In this document: piece after piece, positions 25,713 to 42,504 of the stretch
Position numbering within the stretch: position 1 is the first letter of the stretch
Layout: each line of letters opens with the position of its first letter
Origin: Litomosoides sigmodontis
Taxonomy: Eukaryota; Nematoda; Chromadorea; Rhabditida; Onchocercidae
DNA: 64,000 nucleotides
Direction of reading: 5' to 3'
Assembly (NCBI GenBank): GCA_963070105.1
Contig: OY718808.1
Span: forward strand, 3,821,738 to 3,885,737
Made by a program: the position numbers and the translations under genes
The notes under the pieces: model-generated
The model's database searches: none
What the model saw: the letters and a program-made list of their open reading frames with translations, nothing else
What the model was told of the DNA's origin: nothing

Positions 25713-26661
25713 TTAAAATAGGTCACGTTCCTCCTTCGCAAATATTGTTTCCAAATTTAGCTGACCAATATCGAATATTTTCTTTGCCGTGGAACCACCA
25801 GAAATGTATTGTTTCGGTATACGTAACTTAACTTTTCTTTTCCCAGGCTAAAATTAAAATTCAAACATTTTTAAAAATAAAAATTTCATTTCTTTTCACA
25901 AAAACCAAAATCTTCTAAATTCAAAAAAAATTAAAAAAGAAAAGACTTCGGAAGACAAATATCCGAATTATCACTTCTTAATAAGCTAAAAGAATCTCTG
26001 CTGCTGATATCTTCCGTCTTGACAAAGGTTTCTTCTATTTCTTTCTATTTCTTATTTCTATTTTTTCTTCCTGTTTCTTATTTCTTCATATTTAAATAAA
26101 ATTTAAATATACAATAAATTTAACAAAAATGAAGGCTGCCAACTTCGTTTTTCCCACTTTATGTAAAAGTTATAAATTAATTTGAAAAGGTGTTCAAAAT
26201 TACTTACTTTAAAACCATCATCACAATCGTGATAAATTTTAAGCACCGGATCGATGCTTGTCATTTCTCGGGTGCTGCCTTCAAGATTGAAATTCCCTCT
26301 TCCATCTGTCTCACCTTCATCCAACACGTCATCTGGATCTGGCCCTAAACTTTCTCCTTTAGTAAAATAACCCATTGAAATACAAATGATAAATTTCAAG
26401 CAGCAAAATAGAGCATCACTAAATCATAATAAGTGGAACTTGAAAGCGGACACGCTGTCATTAGCAAGTATTCCAATTATAAGTTAAACAAATTTGATTG
26501 AAATTAACATTCTAACCGTCATCTTCGTCCCACAGCTTAACTTTAACGTTTACTGCTGGCTTATCGCCACACTTTAATTGTCCTTGAACTCGTACTGCTT
26601 GAAGTCGCATTCCATTACTGACGCCAAATACTGTCAGCAATAAGAACAGCACAAATTTCAT
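25713..26661 (-). CDS. Transthyretin-like secreted protein 2
   Basis: Three exons on the minus strand (26661-26517, 26344-26208, 25847-25713) give 138 aa. A signal peptide (about residues 1-17, MKFVLFLLLTVFG) is followed by the TTL domain with VRVQGQLKCG, VKLWDEDDGPDPDD, ETDGRGNF and YHDCDD. The tail NLETIFAKEERDLF is longer than in the neighbour. Exon 2 has the same length (137 nt) and both introns the same phases (1 and 0) as the downstream copy, so the pair is a tandem duplication that has since diverged clearly. The family role is a secreted protein in the body cavity or excretory-secretory products. A (TAA)n array starts about 170 bp upstream of the start codon. Confidence 0.92.
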
Positions 26662-26827
26662 CCCAAAATTCTTTCACGAATTAATAAACAATCGAAAATA
26701 TTACACAAATGCATGCCGCATATTTACCAAAATTAAAAACAATCATACAATTTAATAATAATGTAATTTAATAATAATTATTATTAATAATTATTAATAG
26801 TAATAATAATAATAATTAATAATAATA

Positions 26828-31701
<4,874 letters not shown>

Positions 31702-33219
31702 ATGGCTCGACGTTCACTAATGTCACCATTTTCGTCACGTTTCAGTCGATTTTTTGACGAATTTCGTGATTTTGACGCTGAAAGGCCATTTTTTCAACGA
31801 CCCTACTGGATAGATTATCAGTTTGAAGATGCTCATAAATTGGGTTCCGGTATTGGTGAGGTTAATCACTTGCGTTTTCGTTTCAATATTATTCACTAAG
31901 ATATCAGAAAAAAAGAAGCAAATAAAACACAATTTAATAAATTTCAATTTAATATTACAACTTTCATCATTTATTATTTGACAAACTATCACAAACGTTA
32001 GGCATGATTTCTCCAATAATTAATCTTTAGCTAATATGCAATAAATAGGATATCACTTCTTTTTTCCTCATCCTACTTCATCGCTTAGACAATATTTGAA
32101 TGTTGAAATGTATTACAGGAATCCTTAATTAAACAACTTTATGATACACGTTCCTAATGAATGCCATAATTAATAGCTTCTGAATAAGTCTCTCTCAGAC
32201 AATCCTTTATTAATTAAACTATTCTACTTGACTATCCACTCTAACTGCATTAGACAATTCCACCTTCATCATTACATTACTCTCTCATAGTTTGTCACCA
32301 TCGCCTTCTTAGGCTTAATCACCCTATCATCTTATCACCCTGTTTATGCACTGTTAGCTTACCTACAAATAAATCATTTTGCTACAGATAGCGCGCAAAA
32401 AGATATTATCGATAGTCCATAGTCCAGAAGGAATGGCGTTCGTCAGCCAAACTGCTCCAAAATTAAGCAGTATAATCATACCTTTTCCTACGTTCTTTTA
32501 TCTTCCACATTCCTTATCAGTTGGAATTTAATGTTTCAGATAACTGATGACGATGAACAGTACTCAGTGACCATTGATGTGTCACAATTTGCACCTGAAG
32601 ACTTGAAGGTTTCCGTCAGTGATGGAATAGTTATCATTGAGGGTAAACACCCAATGATCAAAGATCAGTTTGGAGAAGTAAGAAAATTTTCCTTTCCTTC
32701 TTTTTCGTTGCTTAACATTTAGCCATTTTTTTTGAATTATCGAAAGTTAATCTTTGATTTTCGTTCAGTTAACTTGTACACAATTAATAAAATCTTTTAA
32801 GGTAAGTGAAGGTTGATTTAGTCGACACGGACTCACTGTAAATGTATTGAGCTTACAGATTAAATAATGTAAAGAAATCAGAAAAATAGATTCATAATTT
32901 TGGGATGGTCGTAAGATGATTATTAAACAGTCGAAATTTAAAACATTTCACTTTTTTAAACACTAACTTTTAAGTACCATATCAAAAAAGCTTCTCATCC
33001 TTATATTTTACGATTACGATTCGTATTACGACAGCTACCGCTGAAAATTTTCAGATTGAACGTCAATTCACGCGTCGACTAACGCTACCAAAAGATATAA
33101 AACCTGAGCTGATAACTAGCGAATTAACAAAAGATGGTAAATTGATAGTGCAAACACCAAAGAAAGAGAAGAACCAGACACAAACGAGAACAATACCAAT
33201 TTTGAGAAAAGACTGTTGA
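31702..33219 (+). CDS. Small heat-shock protein (HSP20/alpha-crystallin)
   Basis: Three exons (31702-31860, 32540-32677, 33055-33219) give 153 aa with all introns in phase 0. The N-terminal arm (1-53) is rich in Arg, Phe and Ser (SRFSRFFDEFRDFD), typical of oligomerising sHSP arms. The alpha-crystallin domain spans about residues 54-137: it contains DVSQFAPEDLKVSV, the IIEGKH strand, RQFTRRLTLP and a final strand DGKLIV. The C-terminal tail carries the IPI motif (146-148), the IxI anchor that docks into neighbouring subunits. The protein is an ATP-independent cytosolic holdase. A strong TTTTTTTTCAG ends 16 nt before the ATG, a likely trans-splice acceptor. A small oddity: the usual HEER-type loop after the EGKH is replaced by PMIKDQFGE. 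Confidence 0.93.
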
Positions 33220-34168
33220 AAATTAAACTGATCGAAAAATTGGGACAAGAATAGATAGATACGTACTCAAGAAAAAATATGAAATTATAGTTGAAATCTA
33301 ATAAAAACCACAAATTACGTTGATGAATAAATGCTGCAAGTGAGACAAACGTTGTTTCAAACACAGCCAACAAGAAAACTCTCCGGTTGTTTATATCAAA
33401 TTAAAATTCATTGTCTACCGCAATATTTCTTTTTTATTTCAAAATTTTATGTGTGCAAATTTTATTCTCAGCGTATGTTAAAATAAAAGATTAAGTTGGC
33501 TACAAGAGTTTTTTTTATGACATAAATTTAAGCACGAACAATTTCATTACTTGCTTCAGTTGTCGCCATCATGACAATACAGAAATCTTGGAAAAGTTTT
33601 TTTTAGAAAGCTTGATTTGTCTCATAAATGATCAATTTGTTTTGATTATTTATGGGACAAATCAAGCTTTGTAAAAAAAAACTTTTCTAAGATTTCTGTA
33701 TTGCTTCAGATGAATGTTTTGTGCAGACAATGTTATATACCTTACATATAACGCACTTTATCAGTTGGAAAGTATTTCAAAAAAATTTAGCCAAAAATGA
33801 ATGCAAAACTGCAAAAAAATCTCTAAAACACATAACAGCACTCATATAAGGCAAACAATGTATACAGTTGACTAGAGAAAAAAAAACTGAAAAAACTGAA
33901 ATTAGCAGCAAAAATTTAATAAAAAATTTAATTTGAAATTCGAACTGCATTCAGTATTTACTATCCAGATGAAAAGGAGCTCTTTTCTAAACAAAACTTC
34001 AATATACTACACTAAAATAGATACAAACCTTTGAACCTTGTCGCAGTCAAGCAGCACAGTGAATGCTCCTTAGTTTCAATGTAAAGTAAACTAAGATGCT
34101 GGAATAATTTTACAAGTCTAAACCATTTTCAAACCATCATGCAAAATATTTCAAAAAAAAGAAAACTA
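33220..34168. other. Convergent intergenic region
   Basis: This separates the sHSP gene (plus) from the TTC5 gene (minus), so both 3' ends point here. AATAAA-like signals near 33481 would serve the sHSP. The main structured element is the hairpin repeat listed next. Confidence 0.5.
33575..33703. repeat. Long near-perfect inverted repeat (hairpin)
   Basis: Arms of about 61 bp (33575-33635 and 33642-33703) are separated by a 6-nt loop and differ by four substitutions and one indel. Both ends read CAATACAG on opposite strands. No clear target-site duplication is visible. It may be a small MITE-like snap-back element or a double-stranded-RNA source. Confidence 0.9.
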
Positions 34169-36914
34169 TTAAACAAAATCAGCGCCTATTTCGCAAAACG
34201 CTACATGTCCTACGCCTACCGGTTTACCATTCCTGAGCATCTTTAAAGGATGAGCAACGCGAACAATTCGGAAATCAAAATTTTCGCACCCACTTTCTTC
34301 AGCCGAAATCTAGAATTGCTATAATTCAGAACAGAAATAATGATGTATGCTTTCTAGCAGAAGACTGTTGATAACGTTATCTTGATAACGTATTGATAAC
34401 GTATACTTGTATGTTAATAACGTTACCTTGACATCGATAATGTGAGGTTCGGGTACAGCTATCGAATCACCGATAATTAGCCCAAATTTGTCGGATGCAT
34501 TAAAAACAGAAAAAGCACAGCAAGACCCTTCTTTATCACAACCAACAAATGTGCTTAAATCAAAGTTGACATAAGTTACTTTGTCCATATTCCTTATTAT
34601 TCCAACCATTTTAACCACTTCTCATTTTTAAAACGCATAAATAGATTAGAGTAATACTATGTTGTGAGCTTCCCGTATCCTTGTAAACTAAATTATACTC
34701 GTTTTCAAACGAAGATATGCATCTATTACATTTCCTTATCGAATTCAATTGATCTACAGTGCTACTTTATGATCAAAAAGCTCCATCTAAATAAAAATGT
34801 CTTTGTTTTGTGCCTAAAGTCGACGAAAATTTGCTCAGTCACTCCAAACAATGAATCTTTCTTTTTTCGATAAAGAGTATTTTTGAAAAACAACTATCCA
34901 GCAGATATCCAATATGGAAATTAAATTCTTTTTGATGAAATGAAATTTGAGAAAAAAGACTTACTAAGGGATAACTTCCGCATTAGGGATAACTGCAACA
35001 ACCTTGCCACAAATCATAACATTACTGTTAATTCCTTCCTTCAACTCTCGAAACAAAACTGATCTAAGGATCTCCATTTTACCACTTTTATTCTTGTATG
35101 GCTTTTCATGATATACACCAAAATCTCTGTCACATATAGAAGATTTAAAGTGCTGCATTTTTTTAACGGTCAGCTTACCTGAAGCACTTCAGTTATAGAG
35201 AACTAAAAAACAGAAAAACGTAAATAAAAGGCCCAACTTAAACTCATGCGAACTTGTTCATAGAATAAGATAATAATAAACCACTCGCTTTTGTCCTATC
35301 GTCATGATTAGCTAATTCGTCATATTTCAGTGTTTTATACATTTCGAACAATTTAATAAGTAATTTACGTTATCACCTCTATTTCGCACATGGTTGTTAA
35401 TTTGTTTCAGGAACGACAGTAGTGTTTCTAATCTTTCATTCGCTTCAAAATATCCTGGATCGCAAACAGTGGCAATTTTTAGGTGCTTCATGCACTCTCC
35501 ATAATTCTGGATAAATTTGAGAACAGTCGAATAATTGAGATGCAAATGTAGATCATCATATATATCACCAAGTTGTAACGCTTTTTCGTAGGCTTGTCGA
35601 GCTTTACTCTATAAAATCACCGCTATTTAAAAACAAGAGCAGAACGAGAACAGGAAGTTCGAAGTATAAAACAAACCAAAAGTTCCTCATCCGTCTGGTA
35701 ATTGGAGAAGAATTGCGTCAAACATGAATTCCCTAATGTGTGCCATGTTTTCGCAGAGTTAGGATCGAGTTCGACTGCTTCATTAGACAACCGAGAAGCT
35801 TCCTCACGCATTAACTGCTGAGTTTTTAATTCCGTTGCGCACATAGCAGTTTGTCGCAGTGCTGTTGCAAGCGAGGCGAGACAACTCCCAGTACGTTTTA
35901 GGGCTAATGATTTCTGAAAATAAGTAACATTTAACTAGAAAAAAGATAGTGCTCAAAAAACAAACTTAAAATGAATTGAGACAACCAAACAAGTCTTCAA
36001 GCAAAACCAGAAAGACAAGAAAGAATTTGTTGAAAATACTGTTCTTGGAAGTCTTTTTCATATATTGATAATAGTAAAAAAATATCGAGGTGACCTCAAA
36101 AGTTATACAGTATCCTTTCCAATAAATAATTTTCGGAAATTGCAAAAATTCTAAATATCCTAAATCAATATTGTATATTGCATATTAGTACTTAAATTTG
36201 AATGATGATTACACGAAAACAATCCACAGCCATTGTGAAGTCCTCTCTCTTCGAAACACATTCACCAAGTTCATACCATGCATCACTCAACGAAGGATCT
36301 AGCTTTATAGCACGTGACAAATATCTCTCACAATTTGCATCATATTCCATACAGATGTTTAAAATTCTTCCACAAGTGTAATCATATCCTGCTGATGAAG
36401 ATGACTGTCCATTCATATCTAACGGAATATCCTGTCAAAATAAAACCAAAAATTTTTAATGCAATAATGCTACTATTATCATCATTACCGTGAATTAAAT
36501 AGGGAAATTTACGCTAAATCAACAGGGTGAATTGACGAATAGAGCTACAAACTTTGTAAGAAATAAACAGTTATGGGAACTTGAACTATTAATCTCTGAA
36601 TGTGGAACGCCAATTTTTCCACTCTCAATACAACTAATCGAGTTGTAACAATTACAAAAATATAGAAACGGTTAAATTATAATTGAATGAAGCGTAACTG
36701 AAATACGCTATTATGGAAAACCAAACCAATAGGCAATATTGCGCTATTGGAATACAGAGAATTATATATGAAAATGGAATTTAACCTGAATTAATGGTAA
36801 GACCCTTTCTCGTACGGCTTGCTTTTTCTCTATCAACGTGCACTTTGGAAAATGCTGAGAATAGCCATCGCGAAAACGTTCAGCTTCTCTGATTTTCTCC
36901 TCCAAAACATCCAT
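34169..36914 (-). CDS. TTC5: TTC5 (STRAP) tetratricopeptide protein
   Basis: Seven minus-strand exons (36914-36786, 36431-36213, 35913-35677, 35608-35377, 35178-34965, 34553-34427, 34309-34169) join in frame to 432 aa, matching the usual length of about 440. Residues about 60-270 are TPR helices (RAIKLDPSLSDAWYELGEC, EAVELDPNSAKTWHTLGNS, and the DLHLHLNYSTVLKF block). Residues about 300-432 form the OB-fold: INSNVMICGKVVAVI, then IGDSIAVPEP and the closing RVAHPLKMLRNGKPVG. The family includes a stress-responsive p300/p53 cofactor and, with the ribosome, the factor that triggers autoregulated tubulin mRNA decay. The exon 5 to 6 junction uses a TTTAAG acceptor; it was chosen because it restores the conserved P-[FY]-T-F segment, whereas upstream acceptors create stops. 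Gene order gives no operon partner. Confidence 0.92.
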
Positions 36915-38259
36915 TTCTTTGCTACTCCTCCGAAAAGAAAGACCTTAATAAGGTTTTATCAGCATAGCTTACAGAAAACCTGAAACAAGTGTGGTTATAA
37001 ACACTACTATTACTACCACTACTATTTATCATGTTACAGCACTTATACACAATACTTACCTACCGACCTTATACACAGCACTTACCTACTTACCTACCGA
37101 GTAGTGCGCGAAAAAAATATGATTTCAAAATATTCGTAATATATGAAATTATAACAGGGAATGAGAGAAAACATGAACGATGCAATGATACTGAGAGGGG
37201 GACATGTGCTATTGGGATTAGCGAAATAGCACTGTGTCAAGTAATTGAGGAGACGGAAGGGCAATATGGAATTGATAATTTTATTTCGTATCTCCCTCCA
37301 GTCATCTGTTATCATCCTCTTCACTGTATGTGTTGCTTAAATTTACCCATCTTATTGCTTAATCACCAAAATCACGAAATCTCTAATCAACAAAATTTCA
37401 AAATTTTCAATTAAATAAGAAAAAAGCGGAAGTAAATTTAACGAGCCGTAAGAGTCTAGCAATGGGACAGAAAAATTGCATGGAATTGGCGACTCTGTCC
37501 CGAGTTCGTTGGTTGTCCACTTTACTGCGAGCAGGGAGGGGAGGGAGGAAGGGGTCAAAGCTGTCCGCTGAAAGAACTTGCCCAAAGTCTAAGGCAGTCA
37601 GAATTGAAATCTGCTTTTAATTTGAAATAATTACATTACTTCATAGCAGTTTTGTGTTTTCTTACGCTACAAAATTCCTTGCATCACAATGCTCTACATT
37701 CTTCATTTCATTAAAACTTGGTTTAAACTCGAAATATTCACCTCATTTAAACTGTCGACGTGTTTGGTATTTTGAATTTTCCGTGGTGCGTGCTCTGAGT
37801 TGTAGGCTTCTATATGACGAAATTTTAAATGGCGACGTCCATTATTCAAATTGTTTAGCATCTCTGTGACCTTACTTCGGTGCTAACAAGAGTTTGTCCT
37901 AGGTGGAAGGAAAACTGCTTTTCTCCGTGCCATTTTGAACAGATGACAATTTAAAAATAAGATATGAGAATTAGAAATTTCAAAATTGAGCGGCGTTGCA
38001 AATCATATGATTAAGATCATTACGTCGTCAACAAAAAAATTGCACAAATACTGTAGCAGCTAATATGTGTTCCCATAAAACTTCTGTTTTGCTGATGCGA
38101 GTTATTATGAAATCCCGTATTGAATTTCATCGCACGGATGTAATTTGTTTCCTTGAAGTCCTCAATCTTTCTGTTTTTGTCATTTTTTGAATTCGTTTAC
38201 TATTCGATTTTACTTCAGTTAAATGGTTAGTGCAATAATTCCAGACAGAAAACTTGGAG
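36915..38259. other. Divergent promoter region
   Basis: This lies between the TTC5 gene (minus) and the NPF-containing gene (plus). Open frames at 37.0-37.9 kb show no family similarity and no splice-linked extension. ACCTACCG/ACTTACCT-type short repeats occur near 37050-37100. Likely spliced-leader acceptors precede the plus gene near 38218 and 38243. Confidence 0.4.
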
Positions 38260-39387
38260 ATGACGGAAACCGTTGTACATCAGAATCCGACAGCTGTTAC
38301 GGTCGCTTCACCAGAGCATGCCTCATGGAAAGTTGATGGCCAGTCGGTAGTTTCCGAAACCTTATCTACTTCTCTGGTAAGTCGTTCAGTAATTTTTTCT
38401 CCAGCCTATGTGGTTATTAGGAGTTTTTTCCAGTTTTTCTTTTTTAAAGAACTTTTTGTTAAACTTGCGATTACTTTAGCATTGTAATACATTACACGGA
38501 AAAAGGCGATTAGCACTCAGACATATTAGTCATTAGGAAATACAAAGGTTTTCTGGATAAAAGTGTTGCTTTTCTACAAACTTTTCGACTGTTATGTATG
38601 CTCTTTCGTGTTTTTGTTTTCTTGTGAGTAACAATAAGAAAAATGCAAAAAATGAATACGAAAAAAGAACGAGGCTCAAAAAATCTGATTTGTTATCTTA
38701 CGAGTATGCATAGGTATTACATCTGATTTCTTAGCTCACTTCTTTTAACAGCAAATTGTTCGATTTTTCAGGAAAGACATACATCAGTTGATGACTTTCC
38801 TGATAGTGTGCCGATCAGCTTGTTTCAAAATGAATCACGACGAATGTTGCTGAATCAAAACTTGTCACCCTCTGCAATTCATGCTGAAAAGACTAATCCT
38901 TTTGAAACTAGGTTTCGTATTTTCTCTGTGACATAGACATGCGTATGAAAAAAAAAAGATATTCAAATTTGAAAACTAACCTTAGCTTTTTTCAGAAACA
39001 ATATCAGGGAAGAATTTGCTAATTCATCAGATGATTATTTATCGGATAAAGCTGAAGTTGTATTTAGTGTGGGCACTGCTCCGTCACAAGTGAAAGTTAG
39101 ATGCCTTTTTATAACCGTTCTGTAAGATATCGAAATAGTTACAGATTCGTATGCCAATCTCAGTAGTGATATTTTGAACTTTTTGAAGACAGAACTGCTA
39201 CATATATTGGACATGGTATATAACTTATTTGGTCTATATGCTTTACATATTATTTCAGAGAACATCTCCTGGTATCAAATGGAAGGCCCTAAATAATTCA
39301 GATGAAGAAACAAGCGATGGTTCTGACGAAGTTGATGGTGATACGGACGAGGAGGATAGTAACGATAAAGCTGGTGGTAGTTCATAA
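38260..39387 (+). CDS. Acidic NPF-motif protein, operon partner or 5' part of the REPS gene
   Basis: Four exons (38260-38376, 38772-38911, 38996-39089, 39259-39387) give 158 aa. There is no recognisable folded domain. It is Ser/Asp/Glu-rich, contains an NPF tripeptide at residues 81-83 (KTNPFET), the ligand motif of EH domains, and ends in a strongly acidic tail (DEETSDGSDEVDGDTDEED) with a TAA at 39385. The next gene, an EH-domain protein, starts 216 bp downstream at a spliced-leader-like acceptor, as in nematode operons. Alternatively a weak donor (G|GTGGTA at 39378) would splice in frame to 39602, making both parts one protein. I lean slightly to two cistrons, but either is possible. Confidence 0.6.
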
Positions 39388-39587
39388 AGTTTTTAAATCT
39401 AGGGAGACAGAAAGAATTGCGTAACAGCTCAACTGTTGTCCTTATGACGGGATCAAGATGTATAAGCACTATTTCAAAGAACCCGCAAGAATTGACGTCG
39501 TCTTTCTTTTGATTGAACAACTTAATCTGTGAAAAAATAAGCATGTCTTCTCAAGTATTGAGGATTGTTAAAAATTGTTCTTTTAAA

Positions 39588-39601
39588 GTTATTCTTATCA
39601 G
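39588..39601 (+). promoter_or_regulatory. Probable trans-splice (or cis) acceptor before the EH gene
   Basis: A pyrimidine-rich TTATTCTTATCAG ends at 39601, only 2 nt before the ATG. The 214-nt gap to the preceding stop codon is typical of intercistronic spacers in nematode operons, where SL2-type leaders are added. The same site would act as a cis acceptor if the two ORFs form one gene. Confidence 0.6.
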
Positions 39602-42504
39602 GAATGTCGGACACAGAAACGAAAAACCTTCTAGAAGATGCGATTGAAGACGAGGAAGAGTCTGACCTGGAAGACAGTAAAACATTAAGTAGTGACTTAG
39701 GTCGGACATCGAAACCAGTTCAGGTTCTTGATTATTTTTTTATGCTTCAAGAGAAGGAGCGAGAAGTCAAAACCGTTAAGATAGGGGAAGAAGTCGATAA
39801 TACTGGTCACCAGATTTTACTTCGGTTGTACGTTGCGTTTGTCAAGTTTAGATATTCTGAGCGAATATTTGTAGTTTTACAATTTCAAACATGCCTTATC
39901 AATTAGTGCATGAGTTAATAATTAATTTTCCAGGATAAAACTTCCTCGGAATCGTTAGCAGATTCGTTGTATGGAATGTCAGAAGAACAAAAGGCTTACT
40001 ACATAAAATGTTTTAATCACCTAATGAAAAAAACGACTGTAAGTATGACACTCAATATCTCATATTTGAGATCCTTCAATATGTCCTTTTTCAATTTTTT
40101 TGTAAAGAAGCATGGAATAAGTCGTATTGCAGGGGTATAGTGATATAAGCGGTGCTATTTGTGGTGCAAACGAGTATGTTGTTCAATTTTTCAAGAGAAG
40201 CGGTTTAAATCGTGAAAAACTATCTAAAATTTGGAGTTTAAGTGATGTGAACGAAGATGGCTATTTGGATTTGAATGAATTTTCAGCCGCTATGCATCTT
40301 ATCGTCCTGCACATCAAGGTTATTCTTCTAAGCTTACTTAAACGTTCTGGAAGTATTTGTTACCTCAGATTAATTGCATTTCCTGCAGCTTTCTGAGGTA
40401 TAGAGTAAAGGTTGATAAGAATTTTCTGCAATGAGCTCTTTTTGCTCAGTTTTAATGCAGTTTTTTTTAATGCTCTTTTGTTTTAGGGTAACATTCCGAT
40501 CCCAGATGTTATTCCATTTGAAATTAGTCCTCCGATTATGCCACGTCGAGATGCCATATCGACTGCTGGTCTGTAATTTTCATTTTTAGTTTGCATAAAT
40601 ATCAATTATTTTCGTTTTTAATGCTGAAATTCAATGTACATTATATATGTATCTAAGCAAAGTCGGTCATAAATATCAGTTAATCATTACAGACGATGTT
40701 AATAGCAAACAAGGGATAGAATCACGAACAGCTAATATCATGCAGGATTGGAAACAGTTCGATTACGATGACGCTATAGCACCTGTGCATTGTCCGCAAC
40801 AGCATCATTCTTTCAGTGATGAGCATCTTCATGTCCAGCCGGAAAATAATGTTCATTTTTAGATCTTTAATAGTTAGAAATATTTTCTAAATTCGAGCGT
40901 TTTCTGGAATACTCACTTATTCGGGACTTTTGCAGGATTCTCCAGAAAGACTAAGTACCTTTTCGGATGTTCCGCCACTCCTTGTTGATGTGCGTCCAAC
41001 GGCATTGAAAGCCACGCAACGTATGATTTAAGTGTTGTTCTGTGATAACCGGTTACTGGTTGTATGATGATAGTACTCAGTACTTAGGACTAACTTGTTT
41101 TCGAAGAAATATGAGACACATGTTATTAGCAACTTAAAAATGGGTAAGAAGCAATGAATTTTAGCCCTAATTCGTGCGATTACGGTCAAAACTGGATCTC
41201 CCTCTAATGTGCAGTTTAACGATTCTACAAATTTTACATTAAGCCCTCAAGCACCTAAAGGACCTCCACCGAAACCACCCCCAAGGCCTGCAAGTAAGGG
41301 ACACGGACGCAGTGCGAGTCTGGATTTGAATAACTATCAAAATTTTGCTACAGCAACACCAGGGTATGTTTTACAGTGTTCCTAACCTCTTAAAACGGGG
41401 TTGTAAAAATTTCGCACAACTCATTTTTCGTTATTTACAGATTGAAGTTAAACCTGGCAGCGGAAACATCACAGCGTGGTGCTACTCTTCCCGCTCAAGG
41501 ATCATTGCGTCATCCATGCAGTTCCGTACCGTCCGATACTATGCACTTTTCAACTGCAACAGAATGTCAGGGTGAGTTTATACAGAGTGACTGTTGAATT
41601 TCCGTTCTTTCCCAGCGAGTTATTTGTCCCAATGAAAGGCGAGAGCAGTTTTTGCTAAGAAATAATTACGAAAAATTCAGTCTGTTCTTTTTTTTGAAAG
41701 AAATTTCCTGTTATCAACACTCAGTGCTGAAGCTGATCTTTCCCTTACAAAACCCCTTTTATTAGGGCAAATATCTTCAGGTTGAGGAAGAAGTATTAGC
41801 TTTCAAAAACTGCCGCATTTAGATCAACTCTGAATCCTCATCGTAGTATTAAGATAAAGTGACGGATTGTGACAACATCTCAAATCTTGTTTTATGAAAG
41901 TTTTTTCTAGATCTCAATTCTTCACTTTGGTGTCCTCCTGCTCCACCTTTACCACCACGGTCGACATTTGTCGATGTTAGCGTACAAACGGAAGACATTT
42001 CGTCATCGAAAGGCTTTAGTGATGGACGCGAACTAATCGAACTTAATATTGATATGGGTGAGTTATTCAATCATTATTTTTCACTTTTTTGTCGAACTCA
42101 TCTTTCTTCTTTTGGTTTCAAGTAATCACAATCGGGAAATCGGAAACTTCAGAATATTTTAGTGGCAATATCTAATTATTCATTTTATCATATTAATTCA
42201 CTAAAAATCCTGAATAATTAATAAGTCGATAAGGTTCAAAAATCATAATTGAACTTTTCCTTTTAAAGAAAAACGTATCGAAGAATTACTGGAAGAGGAA
42301 GGTAATGCAAGTGCAAGTGGTGGATGTAATAGCACGACATCTACCGGACAGGTGAATTGGCAAGTTCGCTGTGATCACTTGCGTTTATTAAACAATCATT
42401 TGGAAGCAGAAAGGGCTAAATTAGCTCAGATTAGGCTACAGCTTGAGTTGAGGCTTCAGGAAGCAACTGGTAATTATCCTTCAATGAAGCCGACATCACT
42501 TTGA
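39602..42504 (+). CDS. reps-1: REPS1/2-type EH-domain endocytic adaptor
   Basis: The ATG is at 39604, and ten exons follow: 39602-39723, 39934-40038, 40133-40318, 40487-40568, 40693-40850, 40936-41020, 41165-41363, 41441-41571, 41911-42057 and 42269-42504, giving 482 aa with consistent phases. One EH domain covers about residues 50-150: it has EEQKAYY, the NPF-pocket tryptophan in KIWSLSD (W109) and an intact EF-hand loop (113-124, DVNEDGYLDLNE). A proline-rich stretch (PPPKPPPRP) and a second (PPAPPLPP) are likely SH3 ligands. A C-terminal coiled coil (about 435-472) is where REPS proteins bind RalBP1. The family links Ral signalling to EGF-receptor endocytosis. Vertebrate REPS proteins have two EH domains; only one is seen here. 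The exon 1 donor is uncertain because the frame stays open past 39723. Confidence 0.85.

Noticed and set aside
37031..37869. Open frames between TTC5 and the NPF gene
   Set aside because: Overlapping frames on both strands, no family similarity, no splice-linked continuation.
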